From contig DBXT01000057.1 of assembly GCA_002309615.1 (NCBI GenBank), positions 1 through 64,000 of the forward strand: a DNA stretch of 64,000 nucleotides, given 5' to 3'. Origin of the DNA: Bacteroidales bacterium UBA1205. Lineage in GTDB: Bacteria; Bacteroidota; Bacteroidia; Bacteroidales; WCHB1-69. The translations under genes and the position numbers were made by a program. Below the pieces are notes generated by a model that was not told the DNA's origin, made no database searches, and saw only the letters and a list, made by a program, of their open reading frames with translations. Each line of letters starts with the position of its first letter. The first letter of the stretch is position 1. Below are positions 45,824 to 55,071 of this stretch, piece by piece.

Positions 45824-45831
45824 CAAAAATA
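45824..45831 (-). promoter_or_regulatory. -7 promoter box of upp-maf
   Basis: Minus-strand TATTTTTG plus CA, 14 bases before the upp ATG, implying a very short leader. Confidence 0.5.
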
Positions 45832-45873
45832 AATATATACCTTGTTTTCTATTCTAAAAATATTTGTTCTGAC

Positions 45874-46512
45874 TTATTTAAATCTATATCCCACGCCTAT
45901 TTTCACAAGAGCATCCACTCCTATATTGGTTTCCAACAAGCCATACCATTTTTTACCCACCATAACGCCTATAGGAATCACATCAAAAGCGAACATGCAT
46001 TGGTGAAAAGCGTCTTCTCCCGCTTTTTTTCCGTCCCACATCACATTCATGCCCAAGTCTATGCCCGAATATAACTTTACAACGGGTTTGTTTAGGTATA
46101 TAAAACGCGCACTCGGCATTATGGCAAGAGAAGAAGTGGTATAGGTTTTTTCTTTTACCGACCGGGTGCTGTCGGTGTAGATAGTGTTATATATTCCTTC
46201 GTACACTACTTTGAACCCCAATTCACACCAAGGCTTGAGCCTGTAATAATAATTAAAACTATAGGAGCCCACCCAATCAAAACGATAGGCATGTTTGTTA
46301 ATACTGCTGACTATGGCAAGCGGAATGCCTTTGGCAAAAACCATAATAAAAAAGCCCTCTGCCGAAAAATAACCGGCATTAATGCCTATATCATGGTGAT
46401 ATTCTAAATTGTCAGTATCGGGCAACAAAGATATTTCCTCCGTGTTTTGCCCCATCAGCATGCTCTGCATAAAGCAGATGATACAGAATATTATGGTTGT
46501 TTTTCTTATCAT
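45874..46512 (-). CDS. Predicted outer-membrane beta-barrel protein
   Basis: Exported protein of 212 residues with a signal peptide ending near MLMGQ. The mature chain has alternating hydrophobic/aromatic strands typical of a small outer-membrane barrel (GSYSFNYYYRLKPWCELGFKV, NIGVDALVKIGVGYRFK), and it ends with a strand closing in Arg-Phe-Lys. No specific family was recognised. It has its own promoter box and is divergent from the S41 protease. Confidence 0.72.
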   Translation of the reverse strand: MIRKTTIIFCIICFMQSMLMGQNTEEISLLPDTDNLEYHHDIGINAGYFSAEGFFIMVFAKGIPLAIVSSINKHAYRFDWVGSYSFNYYYRLKPWCELGFKVVYEGIYNTIYTDSTRSVKEKTYTTSSLAIMPSARFIYLNKPVVKLYSGIDLGMNVMWDGKKAGEDAFHQCMFAFDVIPIGVMVGKKWYGLLETNIGVDALVKIGVGYRFK

Positions 46513-46532
46513 GGATGATTATTTTTACAAAT

Positions 46533-46540
46533 GCAAAGAT
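46533..46540 (-). promoter_or_regulatory. -7 promoter box of the barrel protein
   Basis: Minus-strand TATCTTTG followed by CA, with TTTG at 46557-46560 as a -33 element 16 bases away, 20 bases before the start codon. Confidence 0.65.
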
Positions 46541-46621
46541 AACATTATTTTTTTTGACAAAGAATACACAATATTTTACCGTCATTTATCGTTATTTTTA
46601 TTTATATTCTTAATTTGTATA

Positions 46622-48280
46622 ATGAAACATACCAAACGAAATATTTTTATAGCTATAGCCGTCGGTGCATTGTCGGTGATATGTGCCGGATTTGTACACA
46701 ACGATTTTGAGTTGGCCAAAAATTTAGATATTTATTCTTCCTTATTGCGGCAATTGGATGAAAACTATGTGGATGAAATCAATGTAAACGATTTGGTTAC
46801 CACATCCATCAACGCTATGTTGGAGAAATTGGATCCGTACACGGTGTTTTATCCGGAGTCGGAATTGGAAGAATTCAAGCTTATGACCACCGGTCAGTAT
46901 GGCGGTATAGGTGCCACCATACAGCAAGATAGCGAATATGTGCTTATAGCGGAACCTTATGAAGGCTTTCCCGCTTACAATGCAGGCTTGCAGCCGGGAG
47001 ATAAAATATTGGAAATAGAACATAAAAGTGTTAAAGGAAAAACAGTTTCGGATGTGAGCAATTTGCTCAAGGGGCAGCCGGGAACAAGCATACATTTGAG
47101 TGTTATGCCCTATGGCAGCACCAAAACTGTTCGCAAAGAAATAACGAGGCAAGAGATAAAATTTCCTAATGTGAGTTATAGCGGTATGCTCAACGATACC
47201 ATAGGTTATATTCGTTTGGACCAATTTACCGAGAATGCTGCCAATGATGTGAAAAATGCTTTTATCCAATTGAAAAATCAGGGGATGTCACATTTGATTT
47301 TCGACCTCAGAGGCAATGGAGGCGGATTGTTGAACGAGGCTGTGGATATAGTCAACTTGTTTGTTAATCCTAACAATGTAGTGGTAAGCACCAAGGGAAA
47401 AAGCAGTGACAAAACACAGGTGTTTGCTACTCATAACGCAGCATTGGATACCAAAATACCCATTATAGTGTTGGTGGACGGCACCAGCGCTTCCGCTTCG
47501 GAGATAGTGTCGGGAGCCTTGCAGGATTTTGACCGTGCCGTAATAGTCGGACAACGCACATTCGGCAAAGGGCTGGTGCAAAATATAATGCCTTTGAGCT
47601 ACAATACCCGCGTTAAAATAACGGTATCAAAATATTACATTCCTTCGGGAAGATGTATTCAAGGAATAGACTACGGGGATAAAGACGAAAAAGGCGTGTC
47701 CAAACACAAAGCCGATTCATCGGCAACCGCTTTTAAAACCAAAAACGGTCGTATAGTATATGATTACGGCGGCATAGAACCTGATGTCAAAGTGGAAATA
47801 CCTCCGTATAGCACCGTGTTGTTAGCCATGTTTGAAAAGAAACTTATTTTTAATTATGCCAATGAATTCAAACTTAAGCATAAAAACATCGCTTCTGCAA
47901 AAGATTTTACCATATCCGACAATGTGTACCAAGATTTTACCGATTATGTAAAGGCAAAGAATCTTTCCTATGAAACTTTTACTGAAAAACAAATTAAAGC
48001 ACTGAAAAACAGCTGTAAAGACGATAAATTTTCGGTTGCGATAGAAAACCAAATACAGCAATTGGAACTTGCCGTGCAAAAAGAAAAAGCAACAGACATG
48101 GATAAATACAAAAAAGAGATTTCCCAATTGCTGCAAATGGAGATAGTATCTCGTTATTATGCACAAAAAGGGAGAATAGAAAATTCTTTAAGCATAGATC
48201 CCGATATAGCCAAGTCAATAGAAATATTCACCGACGGCAAACAATATAACAATATATTAAAAGCAGGTAGCAAAAAGTAG
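46622..48280 (+). CDS. S41 family C-terminal processing peptidase
   Basis: Exported or membrane-anchored serine protease of 552 residues. After one N-terminal membrane/signal segment (7-24) come the S41 N-terminal helices (LDPYTVFYPESEL), a PDZ domain (about 92-170, GQYGGIGATI and NAGLQPGDKILEI) and the protease core: FDLRGNGGGLLNEAV, DGTSASASEIVSGALQD (nucleophile about Ser291) and FGKGLVQ (general base about Lys316). A helical C-terminal extension of about 150 residues follows, as usual in Bacteroidota. The frame is open upstream to 46409, but the ATG at 46622 gives the normal signal sequence and avoids overlap with the divergent gene. Confidence 0.95.
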   Translation: MKHTKRNIFIAIAVGALSVICAGFVHNDFELAKNLDIYSSLLRQLDENYVDEINVNDLVTTSINAMLEKLDPYTVFYPESELEEFKLMTTGQYGGIGATIQQDSEYVLIAEPYEGFPAYNAGLQPGDKILEIEHKSVKGKTVSDVSNLLKGQPGTSIHLSVMPYGSTKTVRKEITRQEIKFPNVSYSGMLNDTIGYIRLDQFTENAANDVKNAFIQLKNQGMSHLIFDLRGNGGGLLNEAVDIVNLFVNPNNVVVSTKGKSSDKTQVFATHNAALDTKIPIIVLVDGTSASASEIVSGALQDFDRAVIVGQRTFGKGLVQNIMPLSYNTRVKITVSKYYIPSGRCIQGIDYGDKDEKGVSKHKADSSATAFKTKNGRIVYDYGGIEPDVKVEIPPYSTVLLAMFEKKLIFNYANEFKLKHKNIASAKDFTISDNVYQDFTDYVKAKNLSYETFTEKQIKALKNSCKDDKFSVAIENQIQQLELAVQKEKATDMDKYKKEISQLLQMEIVSRYYAQKGRIENSLSIDPDIAKSIEIFTDGKQYNNILKAGSKK

Positions 48281-48303
48281 GTGCATTTTGTGCGAATGCA
48301 TTA

Positions 48304-48465
48304 TCATACAACTGATATGCCGTAGTTTTGTATATACCCTGCTACACACTCCTCACCGACATAAATATAATTATATTGTGTGTTGGTAGTGAGGTTGTGC
48401 TCATACTCCCTGCCACAATATATTTTCTTTTCCTGCTCTGTGTTGTTAACGGTGTAGGTGGTCAT
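48304..48465 (-). pseudogene. Rhs remnant (decayed copy of the Rhs stub)
   Basis: A 53-residue frame on the minus strand. Its first 37 residues (MTTYTVNNTEQEKK to NYIYVG) are nearly identical to residues 1-37 of the Rhs tip at 49130-50224, then it diverges to EECVAGYIQ and a stop. It holds the same YD-repeat segment (YCGREYEHNL) but no core or toxin. Best read as the stub left when a Rhs tip was displaced or duplicated. Confidence 0.7.
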
Positions 48466-48471
48466 AGCCCT
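48359..48471. repeat. Direct repeat, Rhs copy 1
   Basis: 113 bases matching 50118-50230 with about three mismatches. It marks homologous Rhs coding sequence flanking the tip and candidate immunity gene. Confidence 0.88.
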
Positions 48472-48553
48472 GCTTTGAATTATAATTATATAACGAAGAA
48501 ATATAGTTCTTATTGTTTGATTATTAAAATTTTATCTGTTTTTTAGAGATGTG

Positions 48554-49102
48554 CTAAATATTAAATATATGATAGTATAGAATGTTTTTTTTAGGACAAT
48601 AAATGAAAAAGTAGTAACTTTCTTCTGTAATAATGTAACAATAGAGATTATCGCCATTGTCCTGAGCTTTTCTAAAATCAACCAGCAGATTGCTTTCTAA
48701 AAAATGTGACCTATAACCATATCCTTCTTTCAATCTATGCAAAAAAAACATAGAAATGGTAGAACTGTCTAAAGGACATTTTTTCCAACCTGATACAATG
48801 GATTTATCATCAATTAATTCTTCGTTCCATTTTTTTAATGATATTGGGAAATTTGTATTCAACACTCCTTTTTTTACTTTATACTCATATATTTCGTCTC
48901 TATCCCCATGTAAATCAAGTTTAATAAAGTCTTTACTTCGTTTTTTCTTTACATTTTCGTATGAATAAAAAATACTGTTTAATTCGTCTTTATTTAATGG
49001 ACTATAAGTTATTTCTGTATATACTAAATAGGATATTATTAGAAAAATAGCTATGATTACTAAATTTTTCTTTTTTGAAAGTTTTTTATATAACAATTTC
49101 AT
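48554..49102 (-). CDS. Membrane-anchored hypothetical protein, candidate Rhs immunity protein
   Basis: Protein of 182 residues with a basic N-terminus, one membrane segment (about 14-28, VIIAIFLIISYLVYT) and a polar C-terminal part rich in Tyr, Lys and Asp. No family was recognised. It lies 27 bases after the Rhs tip on the same strand, the position where immunity genes of Rhs toxins normally sit, and its AT content is higher than that of the housekeeping neighbours. The immunity role is inferred from position only. Confidence 0.55.
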   Translation of the reverse strand: MKLLYKKLSKKKNLVIIAIFLIISYLVYTEITYSPLNKDELNSIFYSYENVKKKRSKDFIKLDLHGDRDEIYEYKVKKGVLNTNFPISLKKWNEELIDDKSIVSGWKKCPLDSSTISMFFLHRLKEGYGYRSHFLESNLLVDFRKAQDNGDNLYCYIITEESYYFFIYCPKKNILYYHIFNI

Positions 49103-49129
49103 GGCTATATAGTTTTGAAAAATATAGAC

Positions 49130-50224
49130 TTATTTTACAGGTAAATATTTGGTTCCATACCCAATAATGTTGAAATCAACACCTGTTCCGCCCGGACGAC
49201 CCATAAATGTTGCAATATTTCTTAATGGTCTACCTTTCTGCATATCAAATTTATATCTATCAACTCTTTCATCATTTCCAATTTTAACTTCTCCGGTAAT
49301 TGGATCTAAAAGAGTTAAAGTTAAAGATCCATATGTAGTACCTATAATTCCTGTTAAATCATTCCATAAAAAATTCTTACCGATTTGTTTTTCTTTTGAA
49401 AAACTTTTTGTTGTTACTCCTGGAATATCTATCTTACTCAAATCCACATATAATGGTTTTCCAGTCCCGGCATTCCACCAAGCATCCGCCTCTTCTTTTG
49501 TTACAATTCCATCATAATCAGGTCTATTTGAAAGATTCAGATAATGAGAATAATACTTTAAATATGCATCAAATGATTTAAAAGTTTCTTTCTTTTTTGC
49601 TAAAGCATCCTCATGTGACATATTTTGTTTAAAATCAGAACGATCCATGATAATGGCTTCGCCTTGCAAACCTTGGTTATCTGTTCCTAAAAAATTACCG
49701 TCATGATCATAAATTGGAGACATCTTCTCCCCGCTCGGGTCAACATATTGCAACGGAGAAAACAAGCAATAAGCATACCTATTGTAATTCAGCGGGTTTT
49801 CGGGGGATTGGATATAAGGGTCCGGAGAGAGGAAGTGAGCCAAAACGGGGTCGTACATTCTGCCGTTAAAATTGATAAGGGCAAAGTTATCCAAATGCTG
49901 TTGTCCGGTAAAACCTCTGTCAATAAGGTGCTTGGCGGTGTCGGTTTTGCTCCAATCGGAAAACATTCTTCTTTGTCCAAAAGGAGTGTAAGACATACTA
50001 TCCACAATTTCTCCTGCTGTATTGGTTATTTTTTCTATGCTGCCAATGTAGTTGGTGTGCAAAGTGTACATGGCATTGGTATCTCCCTGCACATACAAAG
50101 CAATAGGCATATCACCCACATAAATGTAATTATATTGTGTGTTGGTGGTGAGGTTGTGCTCATACTCCCTGCCACAATATATTTTCTTTTCCTGCTCTGT
50201 GTTGTTAACGCTGTAGGTGGTCAT
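49130..50224 (-). CDS. N-terminally truncated Rhs repeat-associated core protein with variable C-terminal tip
   Basis: 364 residues. Residues 1-80 are YD-repeat material; TPFGQRR, FTGQQHLDN, NFNGRMYDPVLAHFLSPDP and YCLFSPLQYVDPSGE (to about 166) are the Rhs-associated core with its DPSG boundary. The remaining 198 residues are the variable tip, including a segment GTTYGSLTLTLLDP and a late GRPLRNIATFMGRPGG. I cannot name the toxin family. Rhs coding sequence continues in frame 21 codons upstream of the ATG (to 50287, with GKRYTIDYY) and is then cut by a stop at 50288-50290. The large N-terminal shell is therefore missing: an orphan tip. Confidence 0.82.
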   Translation of the reverse strand: MTTYSVNNTEQEKKIYCGREYEHNLTTNTQYNYIYVGDMPIALYVQGDTNAMYTLHTNYIGSIEKITNTAGEIVDSMSYTPFGQRRMFSDWSKTDTAKHLIDRGFTGQQHLDNFALINFNGRMYDPVLAHFLSPDPYIQSPENPLNYNRYAYCLFSPLQYVDPSGEKMSPIYDHDGNFLGTDNQGLQGEAIIMDRSDFKQNMSHEDALAKKKETFKSFDAYLKYYSHYLNLSNRPDYDGIVTKEEADAWWNAGTGKPLYVDLSKIDIPGVTTKSFSKEKQIGKNFLWNDLTGIIGTTYGSLTLTLLDPITGEVKIGNDERVDRYKFDMQKGRPLRNIATFMGRPGGTGVDFNIIGYGTKYLPVK

Positions 50225-50230
50225 AGCCCT
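50118..50230. repeat. Direct repeat, Rhs copy 2
   Basis: Partner of 48359-48471 at an offset of 1759 bases. It covers the first 36 codons of the Rhs tip and a few bases upstream. Confidence 0.88.
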
Positions 50231-50311
50231 TTGCTGGTTAGGATAATAATCAATAGTATAACGTTTTCCTGCCTCGTTTATTGTGTTTTAATGGTTGATA
50301 TATCTGTCATA

Positions 50312-50839
50312 TTATAGTTTTTCACCAGAATAATATTTATACATAATATCCACATAGTATTTTGTGAAATCTAAGATTTTTACTACACTATTTAGATCAT
50401 AATACAGCGTATCTGTTTTATATGCAATTTGCAGTGTTGTAAAACAAGTATTTTCTTTGCTGTCAGCATATTGTTGCATATACAGAAACATATCTTCAAA
50501 ATTCAAAGTATCCTCTGAATCTTTCTTATAAACAACTTTTCCCAAATCTATCGTTTCATTCCCTGATTCTAATGTCTCTATGGATTTTGTTTCTATAAAT
50601 ACGGTGTCATGACTTTTGGTTATACAATTGTAATATTTCAATCTTAACATACAAACAGATAAATCTGCACATACGAATATGGTATCCTCGTTGTTCATCG
50701 TTTCGGAAAATTTGAAAATATCTTTTTCTAAAGAAAAATCAGAATTGGAAATTATTTTTTCATCATGAATATTTTCTCTATGACAACCAATTGTGATGAA
50801 CCAAAGAGAGAAAAGGAAGATGATTATTAATTTATACAT
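50312..50839 (-). CDS. Hypothetical lipoprotein beside the Rhs locus
   Basis: Predicted lipoprotein of 175 residues with Cys19 (WFITIGC). The mature chain is acidic with paired cysteines (VCADLSVCML and NCIT). No family was recognised. It lies just upstream of the truncated Rhs tip and has the same AT-rich composition. It may be an immunity or accessory gene of an earlier cassette, but only location supports this. Confidence 0.6.
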   Translation of the reverse strand: MYKLIIIFLFSLWFITIGCHRENIHDEKIISNSDFSLEKDIFKFSETMNNEDTIFVCADLSVCMLRLKYYNCITKSHDTVFIETKSIETLESGNETIDLGKVVYKKDSEDTLNFEDMFLYMQQYADSKENTCFTTLQIAYKTDTLYYDLNSVVKILDFTKYYVDIMYKYYSGEKL

Positions 50840-51001
50840 AGGTATTCAATTTTATAAGCTAAATTCAATAAATAAATGCAAATTTGTTAAACTATTTTTT
50901 TGCAAAAATACAAAAAAAATTAATACGAAAATAAAAAAGGATAATTTTTTTCACAAAAAAAAACGGCATACGTTTTTTTCACTATTTAGAGATAAAAATG
51001 T

Positions 51002-51009
51002 TATCTTTG
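51002..51009 (+). promoter_or_regulatory. -7 promoter box of the O-antigen ligase-like gene
   Basis: TATCTTTG plus CG, 19 bases before the ATG at 51029. It excludes the upstream TTG at 51014 as start. Confidence 0.65.
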
Positions 51010-51028
51010 CGTCTTGTCGTTACAAGAT

Positions 51029-52618
51029 ATGATATCGGATTTGCAAAATAAGATTTCCTCTCGGGTGCAAGTACATCGCATGTGCTATTTATTTGCCTTG
51101 TCAATAATAGCGGCGGGTATTCCGTTTTCGCGTTTTTTGATGTCATTGGGAGGAGTGCTATTGGTGGCAAATTGGGTATTGGAAGGACAATGGCGGCAAA
51201 AACGGGAGGCTTTATTGCACAATAAACCCTTGCAGATATTTTTGCTGTTGATGGTCGTCCATGTGGTCTTTTTGGTATTCACACCTCATTTTAAAGAGGG
51301 AATAAAAGATATTTGGATTAAAATACCGTTGTTTTATCTGCCTGTTGTATTGGCTGCTTCATCGTCTTTGACCTCCAAAGAGGTGGACGGTTTGTTAAAA
51401 ATATATGTCATAGCTACACTGGTAAGCATTTTCTGCGGTTGGACAGCCTACATTACTCAACATTGGGCGGAAAAACGATTGATGGCTTTGTATATATCTT
51501 ATGCACGGTTAGAAATCAATATATGCTTTGCCTTTTTTGTGAGTTTGTATTTAGCCTATAATGCAAAGCATACCTGTCAAAAAATAGTATATGGACTATT
51601 ATCCGCCGGCATGATATTGTTTTTGGCATATTCGGGATTTCTCACCGGATTGATATTGCTGATCATCATTTTGGTGGTTTTGTCTCTGATATATGCCGGT
51701 GGTAGTAGTAATAAAATATTCAAAGCGGCAATATATACATCGGTAATTTTATTGGTTTCGGGCATAGGCATGTATTTTGCCGTTATTACCTATCAATATT
51801 TTACATCTTCTTTCAATGCGGAAACAGCGGAAGTTTACACTGCTGACGGACATAGATACACACACCGTGTTCGCCCTCAGGAATTGGAAAACGGCAGTTA
51901 TATTTACACCTATGTTTGTGAAGAAGAGTTGGAGCAAGCATGGAACAAAAGGAGCCACATCAATTACAAGGATACGGTTGCCAATGGTTTTTCGGTGCCG
52001 TCCACCCTTATTCGGTATCTCAATTCCAAGCATTTGAAAAAAGACCGTCTGGGAGTGGAAGCCCTTACAGAACAAGATATACGCAACATAGAAAACGGAA
52101 CGGCCAATTATTATTATCAACATTCATGGGGACTTGTCGGGCGTTATTATAGCGTGTTATGGGAAATGAACGATTATTACCATACCGGATATCTGGCAGG
52201 GTATTCCTTGTCGCAAAGGTTTGAATTATGGAATGCTTCGTGGCGTGTTGTACAACAGCATCCGTTAAGCGGGGTCGGCACGGGCAACACCCGTTATGCG
52301 CTCAGTCAGGAGCTTATCAAAAATAATTCCCCTATTAAATACAGCAACATGAAAAGTCATAATGAGTATTTAAGCATGCTGATGGCTTTTGGTGTGGTGG
52401 GGTTTATGATATGTTTGATAGCCGTATTTTATCCCGTCATAGCCAAACGACCACGTTCGTTTGTGTTCACTGTTTTTATGATCATCATGCTGTTGTCTAT
52501 GCTTACGGAAGATTCTTTGGACCAGCAGGACGGTGCAACGCTTTTTGCTTTCTTTTATGCTTTGTATGTTTTTGCCGCGGCACCAAGGCATAAACAAGAC
52601 AAGTGTTTGCTTACATAA
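51029..52618 (+). CDS. O-antigen ligase/polymerase family membrane protein (Wzy_C)
   Basis: Integral membrane protein of 529 residues with roughly ten membrane helices and a large periplasmic loop between about 270 and 400. The end of the loop carries the family segment RFELWNASWRVVQQHPLSGVGTGN and later SHNEYLSMLMAFGVVG, seen in WaaL ligases and Wzy polymerases. Such proteins join or polymerise undecaprenyl-linked glycans at the outer face of the inner membrane; some Bacteroidota homologues instead glycosylate proteins. No glycosyltransferase cluster is adjacent, so the acceptor cannot be inferred. Confidence 0.87.
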   Translation: MISDLQNKISSRVQVHRMCYLFALSIIAAGIPFSRFLMSLGGVLLVANWVLEGQWRQKREALLHNKPLQIFLLLMVVHVVFLVFTPHFKEGIKDIWIKIPLFYLPVVLAASSSLTSKEVDGLLKIYVIATLVSIFCGWTAYITQHWAEKRLMALYISYARLEINICFAFFVSLYLAYNAKHTCQKIVYGLLSAGMILFLAYSGFLTGLILLIIILVVLSLIYAGGSSNKIFKAAIYTSVILLVSGIGMYFAVITYQYFTSSFNAETAEVYTADGHRYTHRVRPQELENGSYIYTYVCEEELEQAWNKRSHINYKDTVANGFSVPSTLIRYLNSKHLKKDRLGVEALTEQDIRNIENGTANYYYQHSWGLVGRYYSVLWEMNDYYHTGYLAGYSLSQRFELWNASWRVVQQHPLSGVGTGNTRYALSQELIKNNSPIKYSNMKSHNEYLSMLMAFGVVGFMICLIAVFYPVIAKRPRSFVFTVFMIIMLLSMLTEDSLDQQDGATLFAFFYALYVFAAAPRHKQDKCLLT

Positions 52619-52725
52619 TCATTATTGCACTTATCTATAGGCTATCAATAAGGCTTTCTTTTTCCGATGAAGATGGCAAAATATGTTTTTTCCTTTTTTA
52701 GCTTTGCAGTTTAGAAAAAATAGTG

Positions 52726-52733
52726 TACATTTG
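52726..52733 (+). promoter_or_regulatory. Promoter of lpd (-7 and -33 boxes)
   Basis: TACATTTG plus CA, with TTTG at 52703-52706 as -33 element 19 bases upstream, which is optimal spacing. It lies 17 bases before the lpd ATG. Confidence 0.7.
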
Positions 52734-52750
52734 CAAAAAAAATTATTCTG

Positions 52751-54145
52751 ATGACAAATTTTGATTTAATAGTAATAGGAAGTGGTCCCGGAGGCTATGT
52801 GGCTGCCATAAAAGCTTCACAAATGGGCCTTAAAACAGCGGTAGTAGAACGTGCCGAATTGGGCGGAATATGTTTAAATTGGGGTTGTATTCCCACCAAA
52901 GCCCTGATGAAATCGGCACAAGTGTACAGATATATGCAGCACGGAGCAGAATACGGTGTGGTTTGCGAAGATGTTAAACCCGATTTTGCCGCTATGGTGG
53001 CTCGTAGTCGTAATGTGGCGGAAACCATGAGCAAGGGAATACAATTTTTGTTCAAAAAAAATAATATAGAAGTAATTGCCGGTCATGGTAAAATAAAACA
53101 GGGGAAAGTGGTGGAAGTAGAAGATAAGGAAGGCAATATATCACAATATTCCGCTTCGCATATCATTTTGGCCACGGGAGCACGTTCGCGTGTTTTGCCC
53201 AATTTACCGCAAGACGGCAAGAAAATAATAGGCTACCGACAAGCGCTGACTTTGCCTGCCTTGCCCGAAAGCATGGTGGTGGTGGGTAGCGGAGCCATAG
53301 GCAGTGAATTGGCATTTTTCTACAATAGTTTGGGCACCAAGGTTACTTTAATAGAATTGTTGCCTCAAATATTGCCTGTGGAAGATGAAGAAGTAGCCAA
53401 ACTTGTTGACCGTGCTTTCCGCAAACAAGGTATGAAGGTGATGACGGAAGCGGTGGTGGAAACTGTGGATACCACCCAAGAAAAATGTGTGGTAAAAGTA
53501 AAAGACAAACGAGGAAACATTCTTGAAATAGAAGCCGACGTGGTGCTTTCTGCCGTTGGTGTACAAACCAATATTGAAAATATCGGTTTGGAAGAATGCG
53601 GAGTGCAGGTGGAACGCGGAAAAGTGGTGGTAGACGATTATTATCGCACCAATGTGGAAGGTGTTTATGCCATAGGCGATATCGTTCACGGTCCCGCTTT
53701 GGCGCACGTGGCTTCCAAAGAGGCGATAATATGTGTTGAAAAATTGGCGGGAGGCAATCCGCAACCCATTAATTACAACAATATCCCCGGCTGCACTTAT
53801 ACCACACCCGAGGTAGCTTCTGTAGGGCTGACAGAGAAAAAGGCATTAGAGGCCGGTTATGAATTAAAAATAGGAAAATTTCCGTTTACGGCATCGGGCA
53901 AAGCTACGGCCGCAGGCAATAGAGACGGCATGGTAAAAATGATATTCGATGCCGCAACCGGCAAATTGTTAGGCTGTCACATGGTGGGCGACAATGTTAC
54001 CGAAATGATAGCGGAATGTGTGGTAGCCCGTCAGAATGACCTCAGCGCAGAGCAAATATTATCCGCCGTACATCCTCACCCTACCATGAGCGAAGGAGTG
54101 ATGGAAGCCGTGGAAGCAGCCATAGACAAGCCTATTCATTTATAA
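52751..54145 (+). CDS. lpd: Dihydrolipoyl dehydrogenase
   Basis: FAD flavoprotein disulfide reductase of 464 residues (E3 of 2-oxoacid dehydrogenase or glycine cleavage complexes). FAD site GSGPGGYVAA (10-19), redox disulfide GGICLNWGCIPTK (Cys41/Cys46), NAD site VVGSGAIGSELAFF, VYAIGDIVHGPALAHVA and the C-terminal dyad HPHPTMSEGVMEA. The complex partners (E1, E2) are not in the window. fabD follows after 19 bases. Confidence 0.96.
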   Translation: MTNFDLIVIGSGPGGYVAAIKASQMGLKTAVVERAELGGICLNWGCIPTKALMKSAQVYRYMQHGAEYGVVCEDVKPDFAAMVARSRNVAETMSKGIQFLFKKNNIEVIAGHGKIKQGKVVEVEDKEGNISQYSASHIILATGARSRVLPNLPQDGKKIIGYRQALTLPALPESMVVVGSGAIGSELAFFYNSLGTKVTLIELLPQILPVEDEEVAKLVDRAFRKQGMKVMTEAVVETVDTTQEKCVVKVKDKRGNILEIEADVVLSAVGVQTNIENIGLEECGVQVERGKVVVDDYYRTNVEGVYAIGDIVHGPALAHVASKEAIICVEKLAGGNPQPINYNNIPGCTYTTPEVASVGLTEKKALEAGYELKIGKFPFTASGKATAAGNRDGMVKMIFDAATGKLLGCHMVGDNVTEMIAECVVARQNDLSAEQILSAVHPHPTMSEGVMEAVEAAIDKPIHL

Positions 54146-54164
54146 ACATTTTATTCGTAAAATA

Positions 54165-55055
54165 ATGAAAGCTTGTGTTTTTCCCGGACAAGGAGCTCAA
54201 TATACGGGTATGGGATTATCCTTGTATCAAAGTATGCCCAAGGCTAAATATATGTTTGAAAAAGCCAATGACATACTCGGGTTTAATATCGCCGACATTA
54301 TGTTTTACGGGTCGGAAGAAGATTTAACCCGAACCAAGGTTACCCAGCCGGCCATATTTTTGCATTCCACCATATTAACCATGTGTATGGGGGATGATTT
54401 TTGTCCCGACATGGTGGCAGGGCATTCTCTGGGAGAGTTTTCTGCCTTGGTGGCCAACAAGTGTTTGAAATTTGAAGACGGCCTTCATTTGGTAGCCCAA
54501 AGGGCTATGGCTATGCAAAAAGCATGTGAAGAAAACGAGTCGGGAATGGCTGCCGTAACCAATTTGAACAGCGATATCATCAGTAATATATGCAAGAGCA
54601 TCAGTCCTGAAATAGTGGTTGCGGCCAATTATAATCATCCTAATCAAACTGTGATATCGGGTTCGCTCAAAGGCATAGCACAAGCTACAGAACTGTTGTT
54701 GGCTCAAGGGGCAAGAAGGGTGCTTCCTCTCAAAGTGGGAGGAGCTTTTCATTCTCCTTTGATGGAAAAAGCAAAAAACTCTTTGGCATCAGCCATAGAA
54801 CATACTCATTTTTATCCGCCTGTATGTCCTGTATACCAAAATTATACTGCCTTGCCCTCAATGGAAGAGGAAGAGATAAAAGCCAACCTTATAGCCCAGC
54901 TCACCGCTCCTGTAAAATGGATGCAAACCATACAAAATATGATACACGACGGTGCTACCGATTTTATGGAAATAGGTCCGGGGGAAATATTAAAAAGCAT
55001 AATTAAAAAAATAGATATAACAACTAACGTAGATAGCATATCTACAATATTATAA
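54165..55055 (+). CDS. fabD: Malonyl-CoA--ACP transacylase FabD
   Basis: Acyltransferase of 296 residues that loads malonyl onto acyl carrier protein for fatty-acid synthesis. Motifs are FPGQGAQYTGMG (6-17), nucleophile Ser88 in GHSLGEFSAL, an Arg in VAQRAMAMQ, GAFHSPLM with the catalytic His and the C-terminal EIGPGEIL. The length is typical. It lies in a row of tightly spaced plus-strand genes with lpd and the dipeptidase. Confidence 0.96.
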   Translation: MKACVFPGQGAQYTGMGLSLYQSMPKAKYMFEKANDILGFNIADIMFYGSEEDLTRTKVTQPAIFLHSTILTMCMGDDFCPDMVAGHSLGEFSALVANKCLKFEDGLHLVAQRAMAMQKACEENESGMAAVTNLNSDIISNICKSISPEIVVAANYNHPNQTVISGSLKGIAQATELLLAQGARRVLPLKVGGAFHSPLMEKAKNSLASAIEHTHFYPPVCPVYQNYTALPSMEEEEIKANLIAQLTAPVKWMQTIQNMIHDGATDFMEIGPGEILKSIIKKIDITTNVDSISTIL

Positions 55056-55071
55056 TGTAATACACATAGTC

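Noticed and set aside
49703..50317. Plus-strand frame of 204 codons opposite the Rhs tip
   Set aside because: It is antisense to clear Rhs core motifs and contains none of its own.
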